Of a stretch of DNA of 39,039 nucleotides, positions 26,143 to 34,664 are shown piece by piece; the first letter of the stretch is position 1; every line of letters starts with the position of its first letter. The notes below the pieces were generated by a model. The model had not been told where the DNA came from. It saw nothing but the letters and a program-made list of their open reading frames with translations, and did no database searches. The translations under genes were made by a program, and so were the position numbers. The stretch spans positions 1 through 39,039 of the forward strand of contig CACYCE010000057.1 of the NCBI GenBank assembly GCA_902772915.1. Reading direction: 5' to 3'. Source of the DNA: an uncultured Erysipelotrichaceae bacterium. Its GTDB lineage: Bacteria; Bacillota_I; Bacilli_A; RFN20; CAG-288.

Positions 26143-26170
26143 TTTAAAAAGACCTGATCCACAGGTCTTT
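26143..26170 (-). terminator. Terminator of the glycosyltransferase gene
   Basis: On the minus strand AAAGACCTG - TGGAT - CAGGTCTTT is a 9-bp perfect stem followed by TTTAAA. The GT stop codon lies at the first bases of the stem. Confidence 0.8.
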
Positions 26171-27416
26171 AATCGAATTTAACTCCTTGCTTAATAAGAT
26201 CTTTTCTGATTTTATTCATCTTTCTTCGATCTTTTTTAGTCGGATAGAGCTTGTAGAAATCTTTTTGGTTTTTGTGATCTTCAATAGCCATTTCTAACAT
26301 CTTCTCCATCTTTTCAACTTGGAAAGGTAAGGCGTATTCTTTAGCTTCTTCAATATATTTAGAAGAAAGTTCTTTCTTGAATTCAGGATTTTCATAGAAG
26401 AAATCAATTCTCTCTGCTAAAGAATTGGCATTACCGTGTTTAAATAAACAATGTTCATCTAAGGAAAATTGATTAGTCGCGGATAATTTAGAATCGGAAA
26501 TAATAGGGACTAAACCAGTTGCGAAGGCTTCAATAGCGGCGATGCCTTCAATTTCTGCATCGGAAGCGTGAACGTAGAGATCGGAATAATTCAAAACATT
26601 TCTAAGTTCTTCTTGAGTGCAGAATTTGATGTGAATAGGATTAGCTAAGCCGACTTTCTTTGCTAATTTACGATATCTTTTTTCTTCAGGCCCTTGTCCG
26701 CATAAAACTAATTGGATATTAGAGTTATATTTAGATTTAGCGATAGCTTTAATTAAGAGATCTTGTCTTTTTTCTCCAGCTAATCTACCGACCATAACAA
26801 CCACGAATTTATCCTTGTATTCTTCGGGTTTAGCTACATCAATAGGATGGAAATAATCGTTGATACCATTAGAGATAACTACGTTTTCCCCAGGATAATT
26901 ATGCTTTTCTAATTGATTAGCAATCATTTGTGAAGGACAGTGAACGTATTTTATGTGTCTATACATATATTGCTTAAAAGAAGCGTATAAAATATCGTTA
27001 ATAGGTTTTATCTTTCCCATGTGAATAGCCGAAGTGATGTTTTCAGGTTGCAAATGGAAAGCGATAGTGACAGGTTTATCACAGACTTGGGCAACTAATC
27101 TGGCTCTAGATCCAAATTTGAAAGGTAAGAAGATGTGAACCACATCGCAATCTTTTATAGCGTCATACATTTTTTTATTTCCATTTTTAGTAGTAGCAAA
27201 AGCGAAACCTTCTTTTCTAATCAGCCATTCAAATACAGGAAAATTATAATGATCAAATTCGACGTAATCACTTTCTTTACTATCAGGAGGTAAGATTCCA
27301 CCTAAGATTGTCACTTTATGACCTTTTTTTCTAAGTTCCTCAGCGAAGCGTAAACAAGTTGCTCCGGTTCCATTATTAGTGATATTAGCACACTCTAAAA
27401 CAAATACAATTTTCAT
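26169..27416 (-). CDS. GT4-family glycosyltransferase (glycolipid synthase-like)
   Basis: A retaining GT-B glycosyltransferase of family 4, 415 residues. The N-terminal donor-independent fold begins MKIVFVLECANITNNGTGA with a GTGA loop. The C-terminal nucleotide-sugar domain has VVMVGRLAGEKRQDLLIKA (about 220-240) and the E-x7-E motif as EIEGIAAIEAF (about 285-295). The best matches from memory are 1,2-diacylglycerol glucosyltransferases of Firmicutes and Acholeplasma-like bacteria, which make mono- and diglucosyl diacylglycerol at the membrane face. That substrate assignment is inference. The C-terminal 25 residues are strongly basic (KKDRRKMNKIRKDLIK), consistent with lipid-surface binding. 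No SD lies at the ATG. Confidence 0.8.
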   Translation of the reverse strand: MKIVFVLECANITNNGTGATCLRFAEELRKKGHKVTILGGILPPDSKESDYVEFDHYNFPVFEWLIRKEGFAFATTKNGNKKMYDAIKDCDVVHIFLPFKFGSRARLVAQVCDKPVTIAFHLQPENITSAIHMGKIKPINDILYASFKQYMYRHIKYVHCPSQMIANQLEKHNYPGENVVISNGINDYFHPIDVAKPEEYKDKFVVVMVGRLAGEKRQDLLIKAIAKSKYNSNIQLVLCGQGPEEKRYRKLAKKVGLANPIHIKFCTQEELRNVLNYSDLYVHASDAEIEGIAAIEAFATGLVPIISDSKLSATNQFSLDEHCLFKHGNANSLAERIDFFYENPEFKKELSSKYIEEAKEYALPFQVEKMEKMLEMAIEDHKNQKDFYKLYPTKKDRRKMNKIRKDLIKQGVKFD

Positions 27417-27464
27417 ATAATCTTAAATTTTCACCTTAAAAATAATATCAATATATATCAAGCA

Positions 27465-28106
27465 TTAAAATAGACATTTAGTAGAAAATGTATTAAAAAC
27501 GTTTACATCTCTATAAGCCCTTAAATCTAGATTGTAAGCGTGAAGATACATCCTTTTTCTTTTTAAGCCATTGTATTTTTCATCTCCTAAAATAGGAGAC
27601 CCTTTAGAAGAAAAAGCAATTCTAATTTGATTCCTTCTTCCAGTTAAAATTTGAATATCTAAACAAGGAAATTTATTTTCTAAATACTTAACTACTTTAT
27701 ATTTAGTGATAGCTTCTTTAGAATATTTATCACTTTTCTTCGAGACTATAACATTGTGAAATTTATCTTCTTTTAAATATTGAATAATAGTCCCTTCTTC
27801 TTCATCTAATTTAGATGAGAGAACAGCCTGATATTTTCTAATAATCTTTCCTTCTTCAAATAATTTTTGAAGTTCAATTTTAGTAGAAAAATCTTTAGCG
27901 AAAACTATTAAACCGGAAGTTGCATAATCTAGACGGTGAACGATAAATATCTTGTTATTTTTATATTTGCTTTTAACATATTGACTGACTCTATGGTAAA
28001 GAGTATTTTCCTTTTCTCTTCCATCAGAAATAGTAAGCATGTCAAAAGGTTTATCGACAACTATAATCTTGTTATCCTCGTAAATGATATCTAAATCAAA
28101 TCTCAT
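27465..28106 (-). CDS. RluA-family pseudouridine synthase (no S4 domain)
   Basis: Converts uridine to pseudouridine in rRNA or tRNA. It has 213 residues, matching the RluA/YlyB family without the N-terminal S4 domain of RluD. The catalytic Asp is D60 in HRLDYATSGL; also seen are DKPFDMLT (motif I), and the GRRNQIRIAF stretch near 165-175 with L.GD.KY. The target site cannot be assigned. Its ATG overlaps the malQ stop as ATGA, so it is translationally coupled to a metabolic gene; this pairing has no obvious functional logic. Confidence 0.88.
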   Translation of the reverse strand: MRFDLDIIYEDNKIIVVDKPFDMLTISDGREKENTLYHRVSQYVKSKYKNNKIFIVHRLDYATSGLIVFAKDFSTKIELQKLFEEGKIIRKYQAVLSSKLDEEEGTIIQYLKEDKFHNVIVSKKSDKYSKEAITKYKVVKYLENKFPCLDIQILTGRRNQIRIAFSSKGSPILGDEKYNGLKRKRMYLHAYNLDLRAYRDVNVFNTFSTKCLF

Positions 28107-29584
28107 CTGCGTCCTAATTTAATTAGAGAGGATATTTTATTGCTATTCTTCACAGAAGAATAATTCTTATTCAATCTGTATCTCCAATTGTTAGATGCTA
28201 CTGAAGGAGTGTTAAATCTATATTCCCCACCTTCATCTAAAATATCTTGCATCATGAAGATTACTAACTTAGATTTAGATTTAACCAATCTCTCTTTCAT
28301 AACTTTAGATGCACCCTTTAAAGATTTAACCTTCAAATTCTTGAAGATTACTTCTTTTAAATCTCCACAATTTAATAAAAAGCTTTGTAAAGTATCGTTA
28401 TCGTGAGTACCTAAATAGGCTACACAATCAGCTTCGTAATTTTCTGGTAAGTAACCATTTTCCCACTTACCCATATCATCTTTAGAAAAAGCGAATTCAT
28501 AAATCTTTAAGCCAGGCCAATTCGCTTCCTTTTTTAAATCGAAGACTTCTTGAGTTAAAAAACCTAAATCTTCAGCGATAATTTCCATCCCTTTAGAAGC
28601 TTGTTTAATAGCGTTTACTAGCTTAATTCCAGGGCCTTTTATCCATTTACCATTAATGGCAGTTTCTTCTCCATAAGGAACAGCCCAATAAGATTCCATT
28701 CCTCTAAAGTGGTCGATTCTCAACACATCAAATAACTTTGCACAATTGGCAACTCTATTCTTCCACCATTTAAAACCATCTTCTTCCATTTTTTCATAAT
28801 CGTAAAGAGGATTGCCCCAAAGTTGACCTGTCGCAGAGAAATAATCAGGAGGTACACCTGCTACTGAACTAGGTTGAGCATCTTCGTTAAATTGGAATTG
28901 ATCTAAGTGAGACCAGCAATCAGCTGAATCCATAGCTACATAAATAGGAATATCACCAATAATCTTAACTCCCTTAGAATTAGCGTATTTTTTAATTTTT
29001 GAGTACATGGTAAAAGCCATGTATTGAGTCCAAATCCAGAAATTATATTCAAAGAAATTTTCTCTGACGACGTTTTCTATTAATTCTTTAGAATAATGTT
29101 TGTATTCTTCTTTCCAATCTAAGAAGCCTTTATTGCCATTCAAACCCTTGATGACCATAAAAGCCGCGTAGTCTTTAACCCAGAAAGAATTTTCTTTAAT
29201 GTATTTATCAATTTCCTTTTGTAATTTGTCTTTAGAATTGAAGAAGGCTTTTCTTAAAATATGGAATCTATAATAATATTCCTTACCGTAATCGATATAA
29301 CGGGAATAAGGATCATCAAGATATTTAACATCATCTTTAGTAATGTAATTTTCTTTAAGCAATTCTTCTAAATCAATAAAGTAAGGATTTAAAGCAAAAG
29401 CGGAAAAAGATTGATAAGGCGAATCTCCATAGCTAGTAGGATTCAAAGGCAACAATTGCCAATATTTAACTTTCGATTCCACTAAAAAATCAACAAACTT
29501 ATAAGCCTCTTTCCCTAAAGTACCAATACCGTAACGGCTAGGTAAGGAAAAAATAGGTAATAAAATTCCCAAACTTCTTTTCAT
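28103..29584 (-). CDS. malQ: 4-alpha-glucanotransferase (amylomaltase, GH77)
   Basis: Transfers alpha-1,4-glucan segments between maltodextrins, for maltose/starch use or glycogen turnover. It has 493 residues from the ATG at 29584, chosen because AAGGAG sits 4 bases ahead of it; a start five codons upstream has no SD. Signatures are LPSRYGIGTLG, WQLLPLNPTSYGDSPYQSFSA, the nucleophile Asp in LRIDHFRGMESYW, the acid/base Glu in IIAEDLGFL, and THDNDT. The length is in the usual range. It is the first gene of a malQ-rluA pair and divergent from the EndA-like nuclease lipoprotein. No maltose transporter or regulator is adjacent. Confidence 0.95.
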   Translation of the reverse strand: MKRSLGILLPIFSLPSRYGIGTLGKEAYKFVDFLVESKVKYWQLLPLNPTSYGDSPYQSFSAFALNPYFIDLEELLKENYITKDDVKYLDDPYSRYIDYGKEYYYRFHILRKAFFNSKDKLQKEIDKYIKENSFWVKDYAAFMVIKGLNGNKGFLDWKEEYKHYSKELIENVVRENFFEYNFWIWTQYMAFTMYSKIKKYANSKGVKIIGDIPIYVAMDSADCWSHLDQFQFNEDAQPSSVAGVPPDYFSATGQLWGNPLYDYEKMEEDGFKWWKNRVANCAKLFDVLRIDHFRGMESYWAVPYGEETAINGKWIKGPGIKLVNAIKQASKGMEIIAEDLGFLTQEVFDLKKEANWPGLKIYEFAFSKDDMGKWENGYLPENYEADCVAYLGTHDNDTLQSFLLNCGDLKEVIFKNLKVKSLKGASKVMKERLVKSKSKLVIFMMQDILDEGGEYRFNTPSVASNNWRYRLNKNYSSVKNSNKISSLIKLGRR

Positions 29585-29630
29585 AAGACTCCTTCTCATA
29601 TGTAGTTATACATACACACCATATTTATTA

Positions 29631-29636
29631 TATAAT
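29631..29636 (+). promoter_or_regulatory. -10 box close to nuclease start (leaderless transcript candidate)
   Basis: A perfect TATAAT ends 10 bases before the ATG at 29647, so the transcript would start 3-4 bases before the ATG. No SD is present. A good -35 is not visible. Confidence 0.5.
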
Positions 29637-29646
29637 AAATGCACTT

Positions 29647-30543
29647 ATGAAGCACTTAAAAATTACCTTACTATTAGGTGCTGCCTTACTTACTAGTTGC
29701 AGCACATCACAAACATCATTATCAATTATTAAATCCAGTTCTAGTCAATCATCTTCACTACCTTCATCTGCGTCTTCTTATTCTCTAGTAAAAGAAGAAT
29801 ATTATAGAGGCGTTGAAGGTCTAAAAGGAAAAGCTTTATTTAACAAGTTAAACAGCATTGTTAATAATGGTTTATCTTTAAGAACATACGGAAATGCAAG
29901 AACTGATTTGCAAGATATAGATGAGGATCCTGCTGATTCTAATAGATGTATAGAAATCTACACTCAATATTCAGTTTTAAAGACTGATAACCTCTTCAAC
30001 GGCAACAATTCAGGCTTTTGGAATCGAGAGCACACTTACCCTCAATCTAGAATGGATATTAAAGTTAGTAACTCCGATGCTAATAGAGGTTCTGATTTAC
30101 ACATGCTTCACGTCTCAGATAGTGGAGTTAATGGACTTAGAGGAAGTAAAGATTATTACGAATTTAAAGATGGAGAATCTTACAGCACTGACTTAGTTTA
30201 TAAAACTAGAGCTACTTCTGGAGGACAAGCCTCTACAGCTACAACTCCTTGCAAGACAAACGCCTATTTCTTCGAACCTATAGATGAAGCTAAAGGAGAT
30301 TGTGCTCGTTCAGTATTGTATATGTATGTTACTTACCCTAACTACTGCAAGATTGTTAGAGGCAACGCTAATGGAGCTAGTTGCACTTTAGGCTATTTAG
30401 AGACTTTATTAAAATGGAACAACCAAGATCCAGTTTCAGAATTTGAAAAAATTAGAAATAACAAAGTCGAGTCTTACCAACACAATAGAAATCCTTTTAT
30501 AGATCATCCTGAATGGGCTGATTTAATCTTTGAGAACATGTAG
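29647..30543 (+). CDS. Lipoprotein endonuclease I (EndA/NucM family)
   Basis: A 298-residue extracellular or membrane-anchored nuclease. An N-terminal signal ends in a lipobox LLTSC (Cys18), then a Ser-rich linker (about 19-47). The endonuclease I domain follows, with the His-Me-finger catalytic motif FWNREHTYPQS (His at about 129) and a downstream DLHMLHVSDSGVNGLRG that fits the family's DLHNL..D...N..RG. Likely role: DNA degradation for nutrient or nucleotide scavenging, or biofilm DNA turnover. It is divergent from malQ, has no SD and may be leaderless. A terminator follows. Confidence 0.9.
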   Translation: MKHLKITLLLGAALLTSCSTSQTSLSIIKSSSSQSSSLPSSASSYSLVKEEYYRGVEGLKGKALFNKLNSIVNNGLSLRTYGNARTDLQDIDEDPADSNRCIEIYTQYSVLKTDNLFNGNNSGFWNREHTYPQSRMDIKVSNSDANRGSDLHMLHVSDSGVNGLRGSKDYYEFKDGESYSTDLVYKTRATSGGQASTATTPCKTNAYFFEPIDEAKGDCARSVLYMYVTYPNYCKIVRGNANGASCTLGYLETLLKWNNQDPVSEFEKIRNNKVESYQHNRNPFIDHPEWADLIFENM

Positions 30544-30551
30544 ATATTTAG

Positions 30552-30578
30552 GCCCGAATAATATTATCGGGCTTTTTT
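30552..30578 (+). terminator. Terminator of the nuclease gene
   Basis: GCCCGA - ATAATATTA - TCGGGC followed by TTTTTT, 9 bases after the nuclease stop codon. Confidence 0.85.
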
Positions 30579-30605
30579 CATATGTATAATTATTATTAGA
30601 AGATT

Positions 30606-32114
30606 ATGGAATATTTAATTATTGTTATAGCCTCAATCTTATCTGGAATTGGAATCAGTTTAGTAAATTTACCTATAGCAACTTTAACTGTTCCTCTTTT
30701 AATAGTGCTTTGTACTTCTTTCCAAGGAGTTAACGGCACCTTTATTGCTATAGGTGTGGCTCTAACAATCGAATTATTTGCTTCTCTATTTAATACGATA
30801 ATTAATATCAAGAATAAAAATATAAATTTTAAGAAGTCTTGGTTATTGTTATTAATTGCTTCTTTAGCTAGTGTAAGTGGAGCGATTGCTTCTTATTACA
30901 CACAAGGAGAAATATTAACTGGTTTAATATTTGCTATAAGTGTCATTATAGGGGTTACTTTCTTATATATCCACACTCAAAAAGAAGATATTAACCAAAG
31001 CGATTCTTATTCATCATTGCAATATATATGTATAGTATTTTTGGGTTTGTGTAGTGGATTTTGCGGAGGATATTTCGGGATTAATGGAGGAATGATTATT
31101 GTCGTTATTCTGCTGTCAATTCTCAAATTTGACCGTAAAAATTCGGTAGGAACCATTTCTTTATTAATGACATTAACCGCTTTATCAGGTTCTATTACTC
31201 ACATTTCATTCTCACCGACAATAATCACTTCTTATTGGCCATTCATCTTGATAGGAAGCGGTGTATCTATAATATTCGTTATTCTATTTAATAAATTAAA
31301 ATCTAGATTCAACTTCAGAATAGTAAATTACATTGTAGCAGGAGTAGTAATAATTCTAAGTTTAAGTCTTCTCTATTACAATTACAGAGATTTCTTAAAT
31401 CAACATATTGTAGATTTCTTAAAACCTTTCTTAGGTTTTTGTATATATGTAATACCTGTTTCATTAATTTTAATTCTAGTTAAATATAAAACTAAAATTC
31501 CTCAATATATATTTAGAAAATTATTACATACAACCGCCTATGTAATGATTTTCCCTATAATCTTTCTTTCTAATACTTTCTACATGGCTGATATAGTTAT
31601 AGGTGCTATAGCTTTTTGTGTAATTGTCATCTTATTAATTGTTGAACCTTACTCCTGGTTTCACGAATTGTTAATAGAAAAAAGAAAGTATGAAATTATG
31701 TTTTCTTTACTTTCGTTTTTAATTGTATTTGCGGGAATTAATTCACTTCTTTGGGGTATATTAGGTGACAATTATAAATTCCTTCCTATCGCTGCAATTT
31801 TAGCTTGGGGTACAGGGGATTGCGCTGCAGCTATTGTAGGAATCAAATATGGAAAACACAAACTTCAAGGGTTCTTAATTGAAGGAGCTAAATCTATTGA
31901 AGGAAGTATAGCTTATGTAATAGTGGCATCTATAGCAGTATTTATAACTTTGATAATATCTCAATATTTCTCTTGGTGGTTAAGTATCTTAATAGCAGTG
32001 TTATGTGGAATATTTGGTTCGCTAGCGGAACTATTTACCAAAAGAGGATACGATACTGTTTCTTGCCCTTTAGTAAGTGCTCTAATACTTCTAATTTTCG
32101 CTTTTACATTATAA
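30606..32114 (+). CDS. Fusion: TSUP permease + phytol/dolichol-kinase-like domain
   Basis: A 502-residue polytopic membrane protein. The N-terminal half (about 1-255) has two TSUP (TauE/SafE, sulfite/sulfonate exporter) repeats: IIVIASILSGIGISLVNLPIA at the start and GLCSGFCGGYFGINGGMI as the second-repeat motif. The C-terminal half (about 270-502) has a RKLLHTTAYVMIFP segment, AWGTGDCAAAIVG..YGKHK, KSIEGSIAYV and GSLAELFTKRGYDTVSCPLV, the order typical of the SEC59/phytol kinase/Dgk1 CTP-dependent lipid kinase family. TSUP and this kinase family are not normally on one polypeptide to my knowledge. The protein may couple small-anion or lipid handling to membrane lipid phosphorylation, which is inference. 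A short purine run precedes the ATG. The reading frame is continuous across the junction. Confidence 0.75.
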   Translation: MEYLIIVIASILSGIGISLVNLPIATLTVPLLIVLCTSFQGVNGTFIAIGVALTIELFASLFNTIINIKNKNINFKKSWLLLLIASLASVSGAIASYYTQGEILTGLIFAISVIIGVTFLYIHTQKEDINQSDSYSSLQYICIVFLGLCSGFCGGYFGINGGMIIVVILLSILKFDRKNSVGTISLLMTLTALSGSITHISFSPTIITSYWPFILIGSGVSIIFVILFNKLKSRFNFRIVNYIVAGVVIILSLSLLYYNYRDFLNQHIVDFLKPFLGFCIYVIPVSLILILVKYKTKIPQYIFRKLLHTTAYVMIFPIIFLSNTFYMADIVIGAIAFCVIVILLIVEPYSWFHELLIEKRKYEIMFSLLSFLIVFAGINSLLWGILGDNYKFLPIAAILAWGTGDCAAAIVGIKYGKHKLQGFLIEGAKSIEGSIAYVIVASIAVFITLIISQYFSWWLSILIAVLCGIFGSLAELFTKRGYDTVSCPLVSALILLIFAFTL

Positions 32115-32137
32115 AAGGTATGTATTTCTACATACCT
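32113..32137 (-). terminator. Terminator of transketolase gene
   Basis: The stem AGGTATGTA - GAAA - TACATACCT (minus sense) is a 9-bp perfect pairing followed by TTTTAT. It lies between convergent tkt and the TSUP-kinase gene; the plus-strand side has no clear T run. Confidence 0.65.
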
Positions 32138-32150
32138 ATAAATAATTTAA

Positions 32151-34127
32151 TTATTTAGTTTCGTTGAGAATATCTTCGACTATGTTTTTGACATTATAAG
32201 GAGTGAATCCGAAGTGAGTGACTACTTCACTTCCTTTTCCAGAGGCGCCGAATTCATCTTGAGAAAGAACAGTCTTAGCGTATCTATACCAACCAAAGGA
32301 AGATAACATTTCAATCGCCAATCTCTTTTCGTAAGGTGCACCAAAGATCGCGTCTTGCTCTTCTACGCTTCTATTATTAAACCTGTACATAGAAGGTAAA
32401 GAGACTACTCTAACATCAATTCCATCTTCTAAAAGCAATCTTTGAGCCTTAATTGCTAAAGCAACTTCAGATCCACAAGCGATTAAAGTAAAATCGACTT
32501 TTTCTTTTTCAGGAGAGATGACATATCCACCTTGCTTAACTCCTTCGTAATTAGAGTCGACTTGCTGCTCGACTTTTTGTCTAGTAAAAATTAAACAAGT
32601 AGGGTGATTAGTAGATTCTAGAGCTAACTTCCAAGAAGCCATAGTTTCTTTAATATCACAAGGACGGATGACATCGCAATTAGGAATAGATCTTAAGGCT
32701 GCTAAATGTTCAACAGGTTGATGGGTAGGGCCATCTTCACCTAGAGCTATAGTATCGTGAGTTAAGACATAGATAGCAGGAAGTTTTGAAATAGCTGCCA
32801 TTCTAATAGCAGGTTTCATATAATCAGAGAAAACTAAGAAAGCCCCTACATATGTTCTTAATCCTCCGTGAAGTAACATGCCGTTTTGGATAGAAGCCAT
32901 ACCAAATTCTCTAATACCAAAATTCATATTTCTTCCACTTCTATTCAAAGGAGAATAGAAAGGGACATCTTTAATCTTGGTGTTAGTTGAAGAAGCGACA
33001 TCAGCACTTCCTCCAACTAAATTAGGTAATTCAGAAGCGAAGATATTGATAGCGTGTCCGGAAGAGACTCTAGTTGCTTCTTCTCCTATAGCAGGAACAG
33101 AGTCAGTATTGGATAGCAGCAATGAAGAAACATCGTTTCTAATAGTAGTTTGAATGAATTTAGCGTGTTCAGGATATCTTGTTTTATAATCCTCAAACAT
33201 CTTTTCGTATTCATCGAAAGCTCTTATACCTCTAGAAATGAAAGTGTCTTTAAAGACATCGTAAACTTCGTTAGGTACTTCAAATTGAGCATATTGATAA
33301 TCGTAAAAATCTTTAGCTTTCTCCGCATCAGTAAAGCCTACAGGTGAACCGTGGACCTTGTTGGTTCCTTGATTAGGTGTTCCATAGCCAATAATAGTCT
33401 TAACAATAATTAAAGTAGGATGTTGAGAGTTTCCTTTAGCTTTAATAATTGCTTGATCAATAGCTTCGCAATCATTGCCATCTTCGACATTGATAACATC
33501 CCAACCACATGACATAAATCTCTTCGCAGTATCATCGATTGACGAATCGGATAAAGGTCCATCTAAAGTGACGCTATTATAATCGTAGAAGACTATTAGT
33601 TTATTTAACTTTTGCATGCCGGCGTAAGAGATAGCCTCTTGAGAGACACCTTCTTCTAAGCAACCATCGCCGACTAAGCAATATGTGTAATGATTAAATA
33701 ATTTTTCCCCTTCAGGATACATTTCTCTCAACATAGTTTCTGCAACAGCAAAACCTGCAGCTTGCGCAATACCTTGACCTAAAGGACCAGCGGTACAATC
33801 AACTCCGGGAGTGTGACCTACTTCAGGATGACCAGGAGTTTTAGAACCTAATTTTCTAAATTCCTTCAAATCTTGCATAGTAACATTAAAACCAGATAAA
33901 TGAAGCATTGAATATAGCAACATTGAAGCGTGGCCTGCTGAAAGAATAAACCTATCTCTATTGACCCAGTTAGGATGACGAGGGTCACTAACTAAATGTC
34001 TAGTAAACAAAGTATATAAAATTGGCGCTGAGGATAAAGCCATACCCGGGTGACCCGAATTAGCGTTATTAGTTCCATCAAGACAAAGTGATCTTATTGC
34101 AGATATTGCCAGTCTATCGTATCTCAT
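32151..34127 (-). CDS. tkt: Transketolase
   Basis: Thiamine-diphosphate enzyme of the pentose phosphate pathway that transfers two-carbon units between sugar phosphates. It has 658 residues, typical length. Signatures are SGHPGMALSSAPILY, the TPP motif GDGCLEEGVSQEA followed downstream by FYDYNSVTLDG, the catalytic His/Glu region GIREFGMASIQNG and HDTIALGEDGPTHQPVEHL. A GGAGG lies 4 bases before the ATG. The structured RNA at 34148-34301 ends 21 bases before this start on the same strand, so the gene either depends on read-through from it or is controlled by it. No other promoter is visible. Confidence 0.97.
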   Translation of the reverse strand: MRYDRLAISAIRSLCLDGTNNANSGHPGMALSSAPILYTLFTRHLVSDPRHPNWVNRDRFILSAGHASMLLYSMLHLSGFNVTMQDLKEFRKLGSKTPGHPEVGHTPGVDCTAGPLGQGIAQAAGFAVAETMLREMYPEGEKLFNHYTYCLVGDGCLEEGVSQEAISYAGMQKLNKLIVFYDYNSVTLDGPLSDSSIDDTAKRFMSCGWDVINVEDGNDCEAIDQAIIKAKGNSQHPTLIIVKTIIGYGTPNQGTNKVHGSPVGFTDAEKAKDFYDYQYAQFEVPNEVYDVFKDTFISRGIRAFDEYEKMFEDYKTRYPEHAKFIQTTIRNDVSSLLLSNTDSVPAIGEEATRVSSGHAINIFASELPNLVGGSADVASSTNTKIKDVPFYSPLNRSGRNMNFGIREFGMASIQNGMLLHGGLRTYVGAFLVFSDYMKPAIRMAAISKLPAIYVLTHDTIALGEDGPTHQPVEHLAALRSIPNCDVIRPCDIKETMASWKLALESTNHPTCLIFTRQKVEQQVDSNYEGVKQGGYVISPEKEKVDFTLIACGSEVALAIKAQRLLLEDGIDVRVVSLPSMYRFNNRSVEEQDAIFGAPYEKRLAIEMLSSFGWYRYAKTVLSQDEFGASGKGSEVVTHFGFTPYNVKNIVEDILNETK

Positions 34128-34147
34128 GTAACCTCCAAAAATGGCAT

Positions 34148-34301
34148 AAAAAGGCCAGAGAGCTTTTTCGATTCCCTAGTTTCTAGGTGGGAGCATCATC
34201 ATCAGTATTAGGATTCTAATTACTAGACTAGCCTTCAACACAACTGATAATCCCCGCCCCCGAATATTAATATGTCGGAAAAGCATGTTGCTCTCTGGGC
34301 A
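34148..34301 (-). ncRNA. Structured small RNA, 6S RNA-like candidate (or tkt leader)
   Basis: The minus-strand transcript starts at a perfect -10 box and ends in TTTTT. The ends pair through CCAGAGAGC / GCTCTCTGG (9 bp), then TTTTCCGA / TCGAAAAA (one mismatch). A bubble follows, whose 3' side holds a CCTAG-AAA-CTAGG hairpin. Beyond it GGGGGC/GCTCCC and ATCAGT/ACTGAT form an apical stem. A long rod with a central bubble that carries a small 3'-side hairpin is the architecture of 6S RNA, which binds the sigma70 holoenzyme as a promoter mimic. The size (about 153 bases) is near the lower end. The alternative is a cis leader of transketolase, since the terminal stem and U-run sit right before its SD. 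No SRP, tmRNA or RNase P motif is present. Confidence 0.5.
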
Positions 34302-34306
34302 ACTTA

Positions 34307-34335
34307 ATTATATCTTATCGGATAAATTTAATAAA
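34307..34335 (-). promoter_or_regulatory. Promoter of the 6S-like RNA
   Basis: A perfect TATAAT on the minus strand (34307-34312) lies 6 bases upstream of the RNA's first G. At a 17-base spacing the -35 position reads TTTATT, weak (3 of 6). Confidence 0.6.
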
Positions 34336-34393
34336 TATATTAAAGTGATGTATACATTTAATTAGATTAAATCACCAAATAACTAAAATATTA

Positions 34394-34422
34394 TTGACAT
34401 CAAATAAGATAACAAGTATTAT
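34394..34422 (+). promoter_or_regulatory. Promoter of tRNA-Thr
   Basis: A consensus TTGACA (34394-34399), a 17-base spacer and TATTAT (34417-34422) lie 20 bases upstream of the tRNA 5' end. Confidence 0.85.
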
Positions 34423-34441
34423 TTAAATTGCGCTAAGCTTT

Positions 34442-34515
34442 GCCCTGATAGTTAAGTGGTATAACGGATCCATGGTAAGGATCAATTGCTAGTTCGATTC
34501 TGGCTCGGGGCACCA
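34442..34515 (+). tRNA. tRNA-Thr (GGT anticodon), CCA encoded
   Basis: Full cloverleaf: acceptor GCCCTGA / TCGGGGC (one G-T pair), D-stem GTTA / TAAC with GG in the loop, anticodon stem GATCC / GGATC with loop ATGGTAA giving anticodon GGT, a 4-base variable loop, and T-stem GCTAG / CTGGC with TTCGATT loop. The discriminator is A and CCA is encoded. It is a single gene with its own promoter and terminator. Position 32 is A rather than the usual pyrimidine, a small oddity. Confidence 0.93.
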
Positions 34516-34528
34516 TCATACATTTAAT

Positions 34529-34557
34529 ACACGGCAATGCCGTGTTTTCTTTTTTTA
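34529..34557 (+). terminator. Terminator of tRNA-Thr
   Basis: ACACGGC - AAT - GCCGTGT is a perfect 7-bp stem followed by TTTCTTTTTTT. Confidence 0.9.
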
Positions 34558-34600
34558 TTAGATTACATCTAATAATATTGCGATAGATAAATATAAGTAA

Positions 34601-34622
34601 TTAACCTTCTTTTAACCTTCTT
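34601..34622 (+). repeat. Tandem 11-bp direct repeat, candidate response-regulator operator
   Basis: TTAACCTTCTT occurs twice with no gap (34601-34611 and 34612-34622). A period of 11 bp (7 conserved plus 4) is the spacing used by SARP/OmpR-type winged-helix regulators. It lies about 40 bases upstream of two TATAAT boxes and of the broken signalling operon. Confidence 0.5.
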
Positions 34623-34664
34623 TTGAAAGCTTTTAAAAATTATTCAATATGATGAAATAATGCA

